DNA of 5,947 nucleotides from JASFUX01 sp050050115 (GCA_050050115.1 JASFUX010000220.1:1-5947), one strand, 5' to 3'; shown: positions 1 to 5,947, counted from the stretch's first letter. Translations and numbers: made by a program. Notes: generated from the sequence alone by a model not told the origin.

Positions 1-893
1 GACGGGTCGGACTTCAGAAGGTCCCGCCAGGCCCGCGCGCCCGCGTGCGGCTCGCCGGTGACGAGGAGCACGCGCAGCCGGTCGCGCACGCCCGAGACCG
101 AGATGGCCGCCCGGTTGTTCGCCAGCGTCAGCTCGTTCTCGCCTTCTTCGGCGATGATCTCGACCACGTTGGGCCCGCGCCGGGAAATCTCGACGCCGAC
201 CTGCACCGTCTCGCCGACGCGCGCGAAGGCGTCGACGTACTCGTCGCCGTTCAACGCGAGGCGCAGCGGGATGCGCGCGCCATGCAGGGCGGTGTTGTCG
301 AACACTTCAAGCTCGAACTGCACCCGCTCGCCGACGACGCCGAAGGGCGGGGCGCGGCGAACCTCGAGCCGGCGGTCGGCGGCTTCGGGGTCGCCGACGA
401 TCAGCGCATGGATCGGTGCATCGACGTCGAAGGCCTCGGTGGTCTGAGGCGCGTCGTGCACGCGGCCGTCGGTGACTGCGATCACGCCGGCGAGGCGGCG
501 TCGCGGCGCTTCGGCAAGCGCGCGGAACATCGCGTCGAACAGGAAGGTGCCGTCGTCGCCGCGACCGGCTTCGGCCTCGACCAGCTCAAGCTCGGAGTCG
601 GCCTCGACGAGGTCGCGCACGCGTTGGGCGGCGGCGTCGGCGGCGGCGCGGCGCGAGGGGGTGTCGAGGCTCTGGCTCGCGTCGGTGACGAGGGCGACGA
701 TGTCGGGCAGCGACTCGCGCTCTTCGCGCACGAGGGTCGGGTTCAATAGCGCGAGCGCGAGAAAGCCGATCGCGACCATCCGCAGGATCGAACGCGTGCG
801 GAGCGCGAAGATCCCGGCGGCCGCCGCAAGCGCGGCGAAGACGACGATGACGCCGACCGGCAGAAGCGGATCGAGGGCGAGAGTGACGGTCAT
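1..893 (-). CDS. Membrane-anchored vWA-domain protein, partial (3' end beyond window)
   Basis: This open frame starts at ATG 893-891 and runs without a stop to base 1, giving 297 complete codons of the N-terminal part. Residues about 10-31 and 36-54 form two hydrophobic segments with a short Arg-rich turn (LRTRSILR), as in membrane-anchored Bat-like proteins. A von Willebrand A domain follows, with a complete metal-site set: D71-A-S73-Q-S75 (DxSxS), T116 and D142 in TDG. Residues about 176-265 look like a beta-sandwich (ERVQFELEVFDN), and residue 272 onward (RLRVLLVTGEPH) resembles the start of a class I glutamine-amidotransferase-like fold. The start overlaps the stop of the upstream gene as ATGA, with no Shine-Dalgarno sequence before it, so translation is probably coupled. 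Relatives in alphaproteobacteria are, from memory, roughly 650-700 residues, so more than half is missing. I infer that it is the last or a late component of the MoxR cluster, with its soluble part in the periplasm. Its precise function is unknown. Confidence 0.9.
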   Translation of the reverse strand, partial: MTVTLALDPLLPVGVIVVFAALAAAAGIFALRTRSILRMVAIGFLALALLNPTLVREERESLPDIVALVTDASQSLDTPSRRAAADAAAQRVRDLVEADSELELVEAEAGRGDDGTFLFDAMFRALAEAPRRRLAGVIAVTDGRVHDAPQTTEAFDVDAPIHALIVGDPEAADRRLEVRRAPPFGVVGERVQFELEVFDNTALHGARIPLRLALNGDEYVDAFARVGETVQVGVEISRRGPNVVEIIAEEGENELTLANNRAAISVSGVRDRLRVLLVTGEPHAGARAWRDLLKSDP

Positions 894-3727
894 TGTCGCG
901 CGCGCTGAGCGTTCATCCGATCCATGATGTCCGTGGCGTGCACCTGGTCGGCCTTGTAGTTGCCGGTGAGCACGTACATCACAAGGTTCACCCCGGTCCG
1001 GCGCGCCAGCTCACGCTGATGCTCGTCGCCTGAGCTGACCGCGGCGACGGCGCGGCCTTGATCATCGATCGCCCAGGCCGACGCCCAGTCGGCCGAGGTG
1101 ACGACCACCGGGGAGACGCCGTCGAGCGTGGTCTGCTCGTCAGGCGCGACGACCCACAAGGTCGCGTCCCGCCAGCGGCCGGGAAACTCCTGAAGCAGAT
1201 AATAGGCCTTGGTCATGACGTGCTCGGGGCCCACGGGGGCGAGGGCGGGCACGTCGATGGCCTCGATGATGCGCGACAGCCCCGGATGGGGCGCGGCGCC
1301 GAACACCGCCGAGGAGCCGGCGTCCTGGGTGTCGAAGATGATCACCCCGCCGGACTTCAGGTAGGCGTCGATCCGCGCCGCGGTCTCGGGCGAGGGCGCC
1401 TGGGTGTCGGGCGTCACCGGCCAATAGAGCATCGGCAGGACTTCGAACGGGTCGCGTTCGATGTCGACCCCGATCGGATTGATCGGCTCGACCGTGGTGC
1501 GATCGTTCAACACGGCCGACAGACCCCGAAGGCCCGCTTCGCTCATCCGGTCGATGTCCCCGTCGCCGCTCAGCACATAGGCGAGATGCAGCCGGTCGAG
1601 CGCGCTTAAGACCCAGTCCTCGTCGAGCTGCGGATCGCCGACGGCCGGCGCTTCGGTGCGGGCCGCGCCGTCGAGCGCGTCTTGCGCGCGCGCCTCCGAG
1701 ACCGGGGCGGCGAGCGCGATGAAGCCGGCCGCGGCGACGGAGGCGGCGGCCGCGCCCGCGCGCCTTAAGGCGCGCGGCGTCTTGATCATCCCCGCAAGCG
1801 CGGCGACGGCGATCGCGTCGACGGCGAAGAGCAGGAGCGCGAGCGCCAGGAGCGGTCCCGCGAGCGGCCGGGCGATCCGCTCCGCGCCGCTGATGCGGGC
1901 CAGGCCGGCGGGCAGATTGGGGATCGGCGCGATCTCGTCGCCCGCGGCGATGACGTTGACCGCTCGCGCTTCGCCCGGACGCGCCCAGAGCCCGGGCGGC
2001 GTCGCGGCCGAGGCGCGCGCTTCGGCGAAGTCCTCCGGCGAAACTGCGCCGAGATCGGCGAGAGGCTGGCCGAGCCGGCCGTCGGCTTCGAGCGCGCTCT
2101 CGAGCCGCCAGTCGCCCGCGGCGACTTCCTGGGCCGTCGGCCGCGCGTCGGCGAAGGCGAGGGTGCGCTCGAGCATCTGCCCAAAAACGCCCGAGAGCGG
2201 AATATTCGACCAGTCTCCCGGCGCGGCGGTGACGTGGAACAGCACGATCCGGCCCTGGCCGCGCCGCGCCGAGGTGACGAGCGGCGTGCCGTCGGTCAGC
2301 CGCGCCCAGGTGCGTTCGGCGAGGTCGGGATTGGGATCGGCCAGCACCTGTCGCGTCACGGTGGTTTCCTCTGTCAGCTCGATGCCGAAGAACGGGCTGT
2401 CGGGTTCGAACGGCGCAAGCGGCTGGGGATCGTCCCACGCCATGGCGCCGCCTAACGCGCGATCCCCGGCTCTCAATGGCGTGGGGACCAGATCGTCGGC
2501 GCGCACGGCCAGCCGCGGCCCGGCGAAGCGAATCAGCAGGCCGCCATCTTCAACGTAACGCAGAAGCCGCTCGGAGTCCGCCCCTACGACCCGTCCCGCG
2601 TCCACGAGGACGATGGCGCTCGGCGGCTCGTCAAGAAGCTCGTTGAGCGGCGCGCGGCGGGTGTCGGCGGAGGTCTCGAGCGCGGTTTCGACATAATAGA
2701 GATCGGCGAGCAGCGGCTGGCGGTCCTCTGCGCCCGCGGACGAGGCGAGGCCAACCGTGGCGCGCCGCCAGCGGTCGTCGAGCACCTGCACGCCGCCGGC
2801 CGAGCGCTCGCCTTCAAGTCCGACCAGACGGGCTTCGTTTCGAAGCTCAAGCGGCAGCACCGCGGTCGCTTCGGCGGTCTCGGCGCCGGGCTCGAAGACG
2901 TAGGGCGTGCGCGCCAGCGAGCGACCCTGCTCGTCGAGCACCAAGACCGCGCCTTCGCGCTCGAGTTCGCCGTAAGCGCGGCGGACGCGCACGGTGAAGC
3001 CTTCGCCGTCGACGCGCGGGGGATCGAGCGCCAGCGGCGCACGCGCGCCCGACGGCTCGACCATCTCGCCCGGGCCCAGACGGTCGAGCACGCGGGCGAG
3101 CGTCAGCGCGCCGCCCTCGTCGACCGCTTCCTCGACGCCGTCGGCGAGCCACTCGGGCCTCGCCCCGCTCGGGATGTCGCCGGCCTCGATCGCGGCGTTG
3201 AGGCGGGCCGCCGTCGCGGAGCGGTCGGTCGGCCAGGGCGCGGGCTCGTGCGAGGCGACCAGCGCGCGCGCCTCGTTGGCCGAAAGCAGCTCGATCACGC
3301 TCGCCTCGGTGCGGCGCGGCGCGGTGAAGAGTACGGCGACCGAGCAGCCGTCCCGTCCCGCCGCGGCGATGCGCGCCTCGGCGTCGCGCTGGGCGCGGTC
3401 CCAGCCCGGCGCGGACGCCCAGCCGTCGTCGACCACCAGAACCAGCGGGCATTCGCCGGCGCGGCTCTGGGGCGGAAACAGGATCGGCCGGGCGAGCGCG
3501 AAGATCACCAGCGCGGCGAGGATCAGGCGCAGCAGCACCAGCCACCAGGGCGTGCGCTCCTGAGTTTCCTCTTCGGAGCTCAAACCCATCAATAGACGGA
3601 AGGGCGGGAACATGCGCCGCTTGGGCGCTGGCGGCGCGGCGCGCAGGAGCAGCCACACGAGCGGCAGCGCCAGAAGACCCGCAAGCGCGATCGGCGCCGC
3701 AAAGGCGAGGGGACCGAGCGTCATCAT
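890..3727 (-). CDS. BatA-like N-terminal / DUF4159 C-terminal membrane protein
   Basis: This 945-residue protein has four predicted membrane segments, at about 8-29, 61-82, 621-647 and 655-675. Residues 1-90 match the BatA (aerotolerance regulator) N-terminus: two helices around a basic loop with RRMFPPFRLL. Residues about 94-180 resemble a vWA fold, but the DxSxS position reads D100-D-G-W-A, so the metal site is lost. Residues about 338-405, with YVEDGGLLIRFAG, look glutamine-amidotransferase-like but show no catalytic triad that I can identify. Residues about 700-935 are the DUF4159 domain (DEDWVLSALDRLHLAY, LPMLYWPVTPD, YLKSGGVIIFDTQD, GVNLVMYVLTGNYKADQVH). By the positive-inside rule, loops 30-60 and 648-656 are cytoplasmic, and the two large domains are periplasmic. 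The start ATG overlaps the DUF58 stop (AATGATGA). A second ATG follows at once, so Met1 or Met2 could be used, and no Shine-Dalgarno sequence is visible. The stop overlaps the next start. The family role is unproven; a membrane partner of the MoxR/DUF58 pair is the likely job. Confidence 0.93.
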   Translation of the reverse strand: MMTLGPLAFAAPIALAGLLALPLVWLLLRAAPPAPKRRMFPPFRLLMGLSSEEETQERTPWWLVLLRLILAALVIFALARPILFPPQSRAGECPLVLVVDDGWASAPGWDRAQRDAEARIAAAGRDGCSVAVLFTAPRRTEASVIELLSANEARALVASHEPAPWPTDRSATAARLNAAIEAGDIPSGARPEWLADGVEEAVDEGGALTLARVLDRLGPGEMVEPSGARAPLALDPPRVDGEGFTVRVRRAYGELEREGAVLVLDEQGRSLARTPYVFEPGAETAEATAVLPLELRNEARLVGLEGERSAGGVQVLDDRWRRATVGLASSAGAEDRQPLLADLYYVETALETSADTRRAPLNELLDEPPSAIVLVDAGRVVGADSERLLRYVEDGGLLIRFAGPRLAVRADDLVPTPLRAGDRALGGAMAWDDPQPLAPFEPDSPFFGIELTEETTVTRQVLADPNPDLAERTWARLTDGTPLVTSARRGQGRIVLFHVTAAPGDWSNIPLSGVFGQMLERTLAFADARPTAQEVAAGDWRLESALEADGRLGQPLADLGAVSPEDFAEARASAATPPGLWARPGEARAVNVIAAGDEIAPIPNLPAGLARISGAERIARPLAGPLLALALLLFAVDAIAVAALAGMIKTPRALRRAGAAAASVAAAGFIALAAPVSEARAQDALDGAARTEAPAVGDPQLDEDWVLSALDRLHLAYVLSGDGDIDRMSEAGLRGLSAVLNDRTTVEPINPIGVDIERDPFEVLPMLYWPVTPDTQAPSPETAARIDAYLKSGGVIIFDTQDAGSSAVFGAAPHPGLSRIIEAIDVPALAPVGPEHVMTKAYYLLQEFPGRWRDATLWVVAPDEQTTLDGVSPVVVTSADWASAWAIDDQGRAVAAVSSGDEHQRELARRTGVNLVMYVLTGNYKADQVHATDIMDRMNAQRARQ
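1756..1777. repeat. Perfect 22-bp palindrome inside the DUF4159 gene
   Basis: The sequence is CCGCGCGCCTT followed at once by its exact reverse complement, with 11-bp arms, no spacer and TTAA at the centre. It lies in coding sequence and specifies residues about 651-658 (PRALRRAG), the short cytoplasmic loop between membrane segments 3 and 4. Its centre forces the codons TTA (Leu654) and AGG (Arg655), which are out of keeping with the G/C-ending codons of the gene. There is no T-tract, so it is not an intrinsic terminator. It might be a protein-binding site, a small inserted palindromic repeat, or chance in G+C-rich DNA. Confidence 0.85.
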
Positions 3728-4653
3728 TGCTGCGGTGCGATCGCGTTGAAGAGGGACAAGAGCGCCTCGGCCGCGGGGCGGTCGGTCCGGCTGGTCACGA
3801 AGCCCCAGCCGGTGTGGCGGGCCATGTCTCTCAAGGACTCGCGGTGGGCCTGATAGATCGAGCGATAAGAGTCGCGAACCGTCTCGGCGCGGCCGAACAG
3901 CCGTTCGTCCCCGCCGCCCGGCGGCAGGAAGACCGCACGGCCCTCGAACGGGAACTCCTCTTCTTCGGGATCGCTCACCTGCACAAGCACGCCGGTGACG
4001 CCCGCGCCGGCGAGCGCGGCGAGGCGCGGCCGCCAGACGTCGATCGGCTCATAGAAGTCCGAGGCGAGCACCACGCGGGCGCGCTTCGTCACGGCCATGG
4101 GATCGAGGCTCGACAGCTCTCCGGGGCCCATCGCCAGGCGCACCGAGACGCGGGAGAAGCCGACCCGGCCGGCGCGCGCCGCCGCGGATTCGCCCAGCAC
4201 CGCAATGCGCTCGCCGCCGCGCGACAGGAGCGAAGCGAGCGCGATCAGGAGGATCGAGGCGCGCTCTTTCTTCGAGCGCCGTCCGCGCTCCCACTCGACC
4301 TCCATGCCCTCCCGGCCGTCGCGCCAGAAGTAGATCGAGTTCGCCGCCTCCCACTCGTTCTCGCGCACGAACAGATGATCGCCGCGGGCCGAGCGCCGCC
4401 AGTCGATCCGCGAGGCGTCGTCCTCATGCTCGTAGTGACGGTACTGCCAGAAGGTTTCGCCGACGCCCGGACGTCTTCGTCCGTGCACGCCCAGATGCAC
4501 CGTCGCGGCGACGCGCTCGGCTTCGGCGACCAACGGCGGAAAGCGATCGGCCAGCACCTCGCTTTCATGGCGCAGACGCGAGACGAGACCGCTCGCGCGC
4601 CGCGCGCGGGCCTCGCCCCGCGTGTTCTGAGCGCTGTGAGGGCTGGCGGCCAC
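3724..4653 (-). CDS. DUF58 domain-containing protein
   Basis: This 309-residue protein, close to the usual family length, has no membrane segment and is probably cytoplasmic. The DUF58 signature is clear at residues about 56-100: GVHGRRRPGVGETFWQYRHY, then DDASRIDW (IDW 83-85), SAR (88-90) and VREN. Residues about 104-225 have a vWA-like order, including VVLASDFYEP at 194-203 (SDF is typical). The place where many members have D-x-S-x-S reads W-R-D112-G-R114-E-G116-M, so both metal-site serines are replaced. The start is GTG at 4653-4651, 4 bases after the MoxR stop. AAGGA lies at 4668-4672, 14 bases upstream, which is farther than ideal. No better start exists before the conserved core, because the next in-frame GTG (Val33) would cut into it. 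The stop overlaps the next start. DUF58 proteins are commonly encoded directly after MoxR ATPases and are presumed partners; the reaction or target is unknown. Confidence 0.94.
   Translation of the reverse strand: MAASPHSAQNTRGEARARRASGLVSRLRHESEVLADRFPPLVAEAERVAATVHLGVHGRRRPGVGETFWQYRHYEHEDDASRIDWRRSARGDHLFVRENEWEAANSIYFWRDGREGMEVEWERGRRSKKERASILLIALASLLSRGGERIAVLGESAAARAGRVGFSRVSVRLAMGPGELSSLDPMAVTKRARVVLASDFYEPIDVWRPRLAALAGAGVTGVLVQVSDPEEEEFPFEGRAVFLPPGGGDERLFGRAETVRDSYRSIYQAHRESLRDMARHTGWGFVTSRTDRPAAEALLSLFNAIAPQQ
4468..4483. other. Small stem-loop over a rare-codon run in the DUF58 gene
   Basis: CGGACG and CGTCCG form a 6-bp stem with a 4-base loop. On the coding strand it spans codons GGA-CGA-AGA-CGT for G58-R59-R60-R61 in the conserved GRRR motif. 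These A- and T-ending arginine codons stand out in a gene that otherwise prefers CGC. The stem is short and may be chance. Confidence 0.35.
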
Positions 4654-4657
4654 GAGC

Positions 4658-5647
4658 TTACGAGATTTCCTTGACGAGGCGCGTGATCAGAGATTCCGGC
4701 GTCACTCCGTCGGCGCGTGCGGCGAAGGAGAGCGCAATGCGGTGCTTCAAGACCGGCGCGGCCAGCGCGATGACGTCTTCAGTCGAGGGCGCGAGCCGGC
4801 CATTGAGGAGCGCACGGGCGCGCACGCCGAGCATCAGCGCTTGACCGGCGCGCGGACCCGGGCCCCAGGCGAGGCCGTGACGGATCTCGTCGAGCGGGCT
4901 GTCGTCGGGGCGGGCGAGGCGGACGAGGTCGAGGATCGCGTTCAACGTTTGCTCGCCGACTGGCATCGTCCGCACGAGGCGTTGCAGGCTGCGCACTTCG
5001 TTCGCGTCGAGCACGACGCGCGCGTCGGCGTCGTCCGCGCCGGTGGTCGCCAGCAGGATCGCGCGCTCTTCGTCGCGGTCGGGATAGCCGACGTCGATCT
5101 GGAACAAGAAGCGGTCGAGCTGGGCTTCAGGCAGCGGATAGGTGCCTTCCTGCTCGATCGGGTTTTGCGTGGCGAGCACATGGAACGGCTGGGGCAGGTC
5201 CTGGCGCTGGCCGGCGACGGTGACGTGGCCTTCCTGCATGGCCTGCAGCAGCGCCGACTGGGTGCGCGGGCTGGCCCGGTTGATTTCGTCGGCCATCAGC
5301 AGGCGGCAGAAGATCGGACCGGGGATGAAGCGGAAGGCGCGCCCGCCCTCGGCGGTGTCTTCAAGGACTTCCGAGCCGAGGATGTCGGCGGGCATCAGGT
5401 CCGGGGTGAACTGCACGCGCTTGGAATCGAGGCCCAGCGCAGAGGCCAGAGTCACCACCAGCCGGGTCTTCGCCAACCCCGGCGCGCCGACGAGCAGCGC
5501 ATGGCCGCCCGAAAGCACCGCGGCGAGCGACAGCTCGACCACCTCGTCCTGCCCGATGATCACCCGTCCGATCGACTGGCGCACCTCGCGCAGGCGTCCG
5601 GCGGCCTTGTCGGCTTCGGCGACTATGGTCTCATCGGTTACAGTCAT
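4658..5647 (-). CDS. MoxR-family AAA+ ATPase
   Basis: This 329-residue cytoplasmic ATPase has the standard MoxR length and every expected motif. Walker A is GAPGLAKT at 54-61 (K60, T61) and Walker B is LLMADEINRA at 116-125 (D120, E121). Sensor 1 is ATQNP at 159-163, the arginine-finger region is EAQLDRFLF (R179), and sensor 2 is WGPGPRAGQAL at 261-271 (R266). KHRIALSF at 301-308 closes the C-terminal lid. MoxR proteins hydrolyse ATP to remodel or activate client proteins and usually work with vWA-domain partners encoded beside them; here those are the three downstream genes. The ATG start is supported by AGGAAG at 5656-5661, 8 bases upstream, the best Shine-Dalgarno sequence in the cluster. 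It is the first gene of the leftward operon, and its TAA stop is 4 bases before the DUF58 start. Family assignment is firm. The client is unknown, and the symbol moxR is withheld because no link to methanol oxidation is visible. Confidence 0.97.
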   Translation of the reverse strand: MTVTDETIVAEADKAAGRLREVRQSIGRVIIGQDEVVELSLAAVLSGGHALLVGAPGLAKTRLVVTLASALGLDSKRVQFTPDLMPADILGSEVLEDTAEGGRAFRFIPGPIFCRLLMADEINRASPRTQSALLQAMQEGHVTVAGQRQDLPQPFHVLATQNPIEQEGTYPLPEAQLDRFLFQIDVGYPDRDEERAILLATTGADDADARVVLDANEVRSLQRLVRTMPVGEQTLNAILDLVRLARPDDSPLDEIRHGLAWGPGPRAGQALMLGVRARALLNGRLAPSTEDVIALAAPVLKHRIALSFAARADGVTPESLITRLVKEIS

Positions 5648-5676
5648 GGGCTGGGCTTCCTACGTCTCTTAAGAAA

Positions 5677-5706
5677 TTGGGCGCATGTACGCAGAACCGT
5701 TACATA
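5677..5706 (+). promoter_or_regulatory. Weak candidate promoter for the DUF1285 gene
   Basis: TTGGGC (5677-5682) and TACATA (5701-5706) are 18 bases apart. Each matches the housekeeping sigma consensus at only three of six positions. It would leave a leader of roughly 95 bases before the TTG start. This is the best-spaced pair that I could find by eye, but it is weak evidence. Confidence 0.2.
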
Positions 5707-5748
5707 TTGAGAAGGTGCGGGTGAAGCGGGCCTCTGTCCATCGCCTAT

Positions 5749-5761
5749 TGCCGCTGCGGCA
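5749..5761. promoter_or_regulatory. 13-bp inverted repeat in the divergent promoter region
   Basis: TGCCGC and GCGGCA flank a single T, giving a symmetric site near the middle of the intergenic region. Its place between two divergent genes would suit an operator for a dimeric regulator. No neighbouring regulator gene is visible, and arms this short could be chance. Confidence 0.35.
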
Positions 5762-5809
5762 TGAAATCTTCGAAAGGCCGTTAGAGAGCGTTGTGAGCGA
5801 GAGTAAAAG

Positions 5810-5947
5810 TTGACTGATCTGGGGCGTTTCCTTGATGCCGCCGGCTCGGAAGCCGCCGACGGGGGCGCGGCGGGCCTGCCGCCGCTGCACCTGTGGAATC
5901 CCGAGCATTGCGGCGACATCGGCATGGAGATCCGCCGCGACGGCTCG
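5810..5947 (+). CDS. DUF1285 domain-containing protein, partial (5' end only)
   Basis: Forty-six codons are visible before the window ends in frame. From residue 23 the sequence LPPLHLWNPEHCGDIGMEI, followed by RRDGS, matches the characteristic start of DUF1285 proteins, which open with a similar P-P-x-H-x-W-N-P then C-G-D-I-x-M pattern and R-D-G. An in-frame TAA at 5804-5806 prevents extension upstream, and there is no ATG or GTG before the motif, so TTG at 5810-5812 is the only standard start. The purine-rich GAGCGAGAG at 5795-5803 may serve as a weak Shine-Dalgarno sequence. The family is about 180-200 residues (from memory), so about three quarters is missing. It is probably cytoplasmic, and its function is unknown. 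Its head-to-head position with the MoxR operon recurs in alphaproteobacteria as I recall it, hinting at a shared function. Confidence 0.85.
   Translation, partial: MTDLGRFLDAAGSEAADGGAAGLPPLHLWNPEHCGDIGMEIRRDGS

Larger units (their letters stand above)
5648..5809. promoter_or_regulatory. Divergent intergenic region between the MoxR operon and the DUF1285 gene
   Basis: This 162-bp stretch is visibly richer in A+T than the genes around it and is the only noncoding DNA in the window longer than 4 bases. It must carry signals for the leftward operon and, unless transcription comes from elsewhere, for the rightward gene. On the minus strand an A+T-rich patch (TCAATATGTAA, about 5700-5710) lies 50-65 bases before the MoxR start, but I see no well-spaced -35 partner. 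CCGTTA occurs twice on the plus strand, at 5697-5702 and 5778-5783. I found no full CtrA box (TTAA-N7-TTAA). Confidence 0.7.

Noticed and set aside
45..749. 235-codon plus-strand open frame opposite the left-edge gene
   Set aside because: It is in codon register with the minus-strand vWA gene. G/C at third positions of the real gene makes stops rare in this antisense frame, and the product (repeated RDR, EGxV, GGGVGGG stretches) shows no domain.
1756..1777. The 22-bp palindrome as a transcription terminator
   Set aside because: It lies in the middle of an intact gene and has no T-tract on either side.
1140..2438. 432-codon minus-strand open frame within the DUF4159 gene
   Set aside because: It is a shifted frame on the same strand with a product dominated by Arg and Ala, typical of a shadow in G+C-rich DNA. 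The overlapping frame has clear BatA and DUF4159 features.
3727..3727. Possible frameshift joining the DUF58 and DUF4159 genes
   Set aside because: Both proteins have complete, family-typical ends. The 4-base overlap is a normal operon junction, not a broken fusion.
3727..4674. Long plus-strand open frame opposite the DUF58 gene
   Set aside because: It is in register with the convincing DUF58 gene and has no domain of its own.
4742..5710. Long plus-strand open frame opposite the MoxR gene
   Set aside because: It is the same antisense register effect. The minus strand encodes a MoxR ATPase with all motifs, and the plus product is an unrecognisable Arg/His/Gln-rich string.
5644..5925. Minus-strand open frames across the intergenic region and the DUF1285 start
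   Set aside because: They overlap the MoxR start in another frame, have no recognisable domain or good ribosome site, and conflict with the well-matched DUF1285 motif on the other strand.
1..5947. Defence island, mobile element, CRISPR array or RNA genes
   Set aside because: I saw no transposase, integrase, direct-repeat array, tRNA-like or rRNA-like sequence. MoxR/vWA pairs occur in some defence systems, but here the partners are DUF58 and DUF4159 envelope-type proteins with no nuclease or other effector.

Overview
The window is a very G+C-rich stretch of bacterial chromosome. It holds one leftward (minus-strand) gene cluster and, at the right edge, the start of a divergent plus-strand gene. 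The gene set (MoxR ATPase, DUF58, BatA-like/DUF4159 membrane protein, vWA membrane protein, with divergent DUF1285) and the protein sequences suggest an alphaproteobacterium, perhaps of the Maricaulales/Hyphomonadaceae/Caulobacter kind. The class-level placement is an inference from recalled synteny. The genus cannot be read from this window.

Layout from right to left, in the direction of transcription of the main cluster. (1) 5810-5947 (+): first 46 codons of a DUF1285 protein, apparently starting at TTG. (2) 5648-5809: a 162-bp divergent intergenic region that must hold the promoter(s). It contains a 13-bp inverted repeat and only weak promoter-like sequences. (3) 5647-4658 (-): MoxR-family AAA+ ATPase with all key motifs. 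(4) 4653-3724 (-): DUF58 protein, GTG start, 4 bases after the MoxR stop. (5) 3727-890 (-): 945-residue membrane protein with a BatA-type N-terminus and a C-terminal DUF4159 domain, overlapping its neighbours by 4 bases on each side. (6) 893 to base 1 (-): the first 297 codons of a membrane protein with an intact vWA metal-site motif, running off the left edge.

How the genes fit together: MoxR ATPases are known to be encoded beside DUF58 and vWA-domain proteins and are thought to act as chaperones or assembly factors. Here the ATPase and DUF58 protein should be cytoplasmic. The two following proteins should be anchored in the inner membrane with large periplasmic domains. The tight spacing, with two ATGA-type overlaps lacking Shine-Dalgarno sequences, argues for one translationally coupled operon. 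The substrate of this module is unknown.

No mobile element, CRISPR array, tRNA, rRNA or convincing terminator was seen. The most unusual points are a perfect 22-bp palindrome inside the DUF4159 gene at the hinge between its two membrane-anchored halves, a signal-peptide-like last membrane segment at the same hinge, and loss of the vWA metal-site serines in two of the three vWA-type proteins while the third keeps them.
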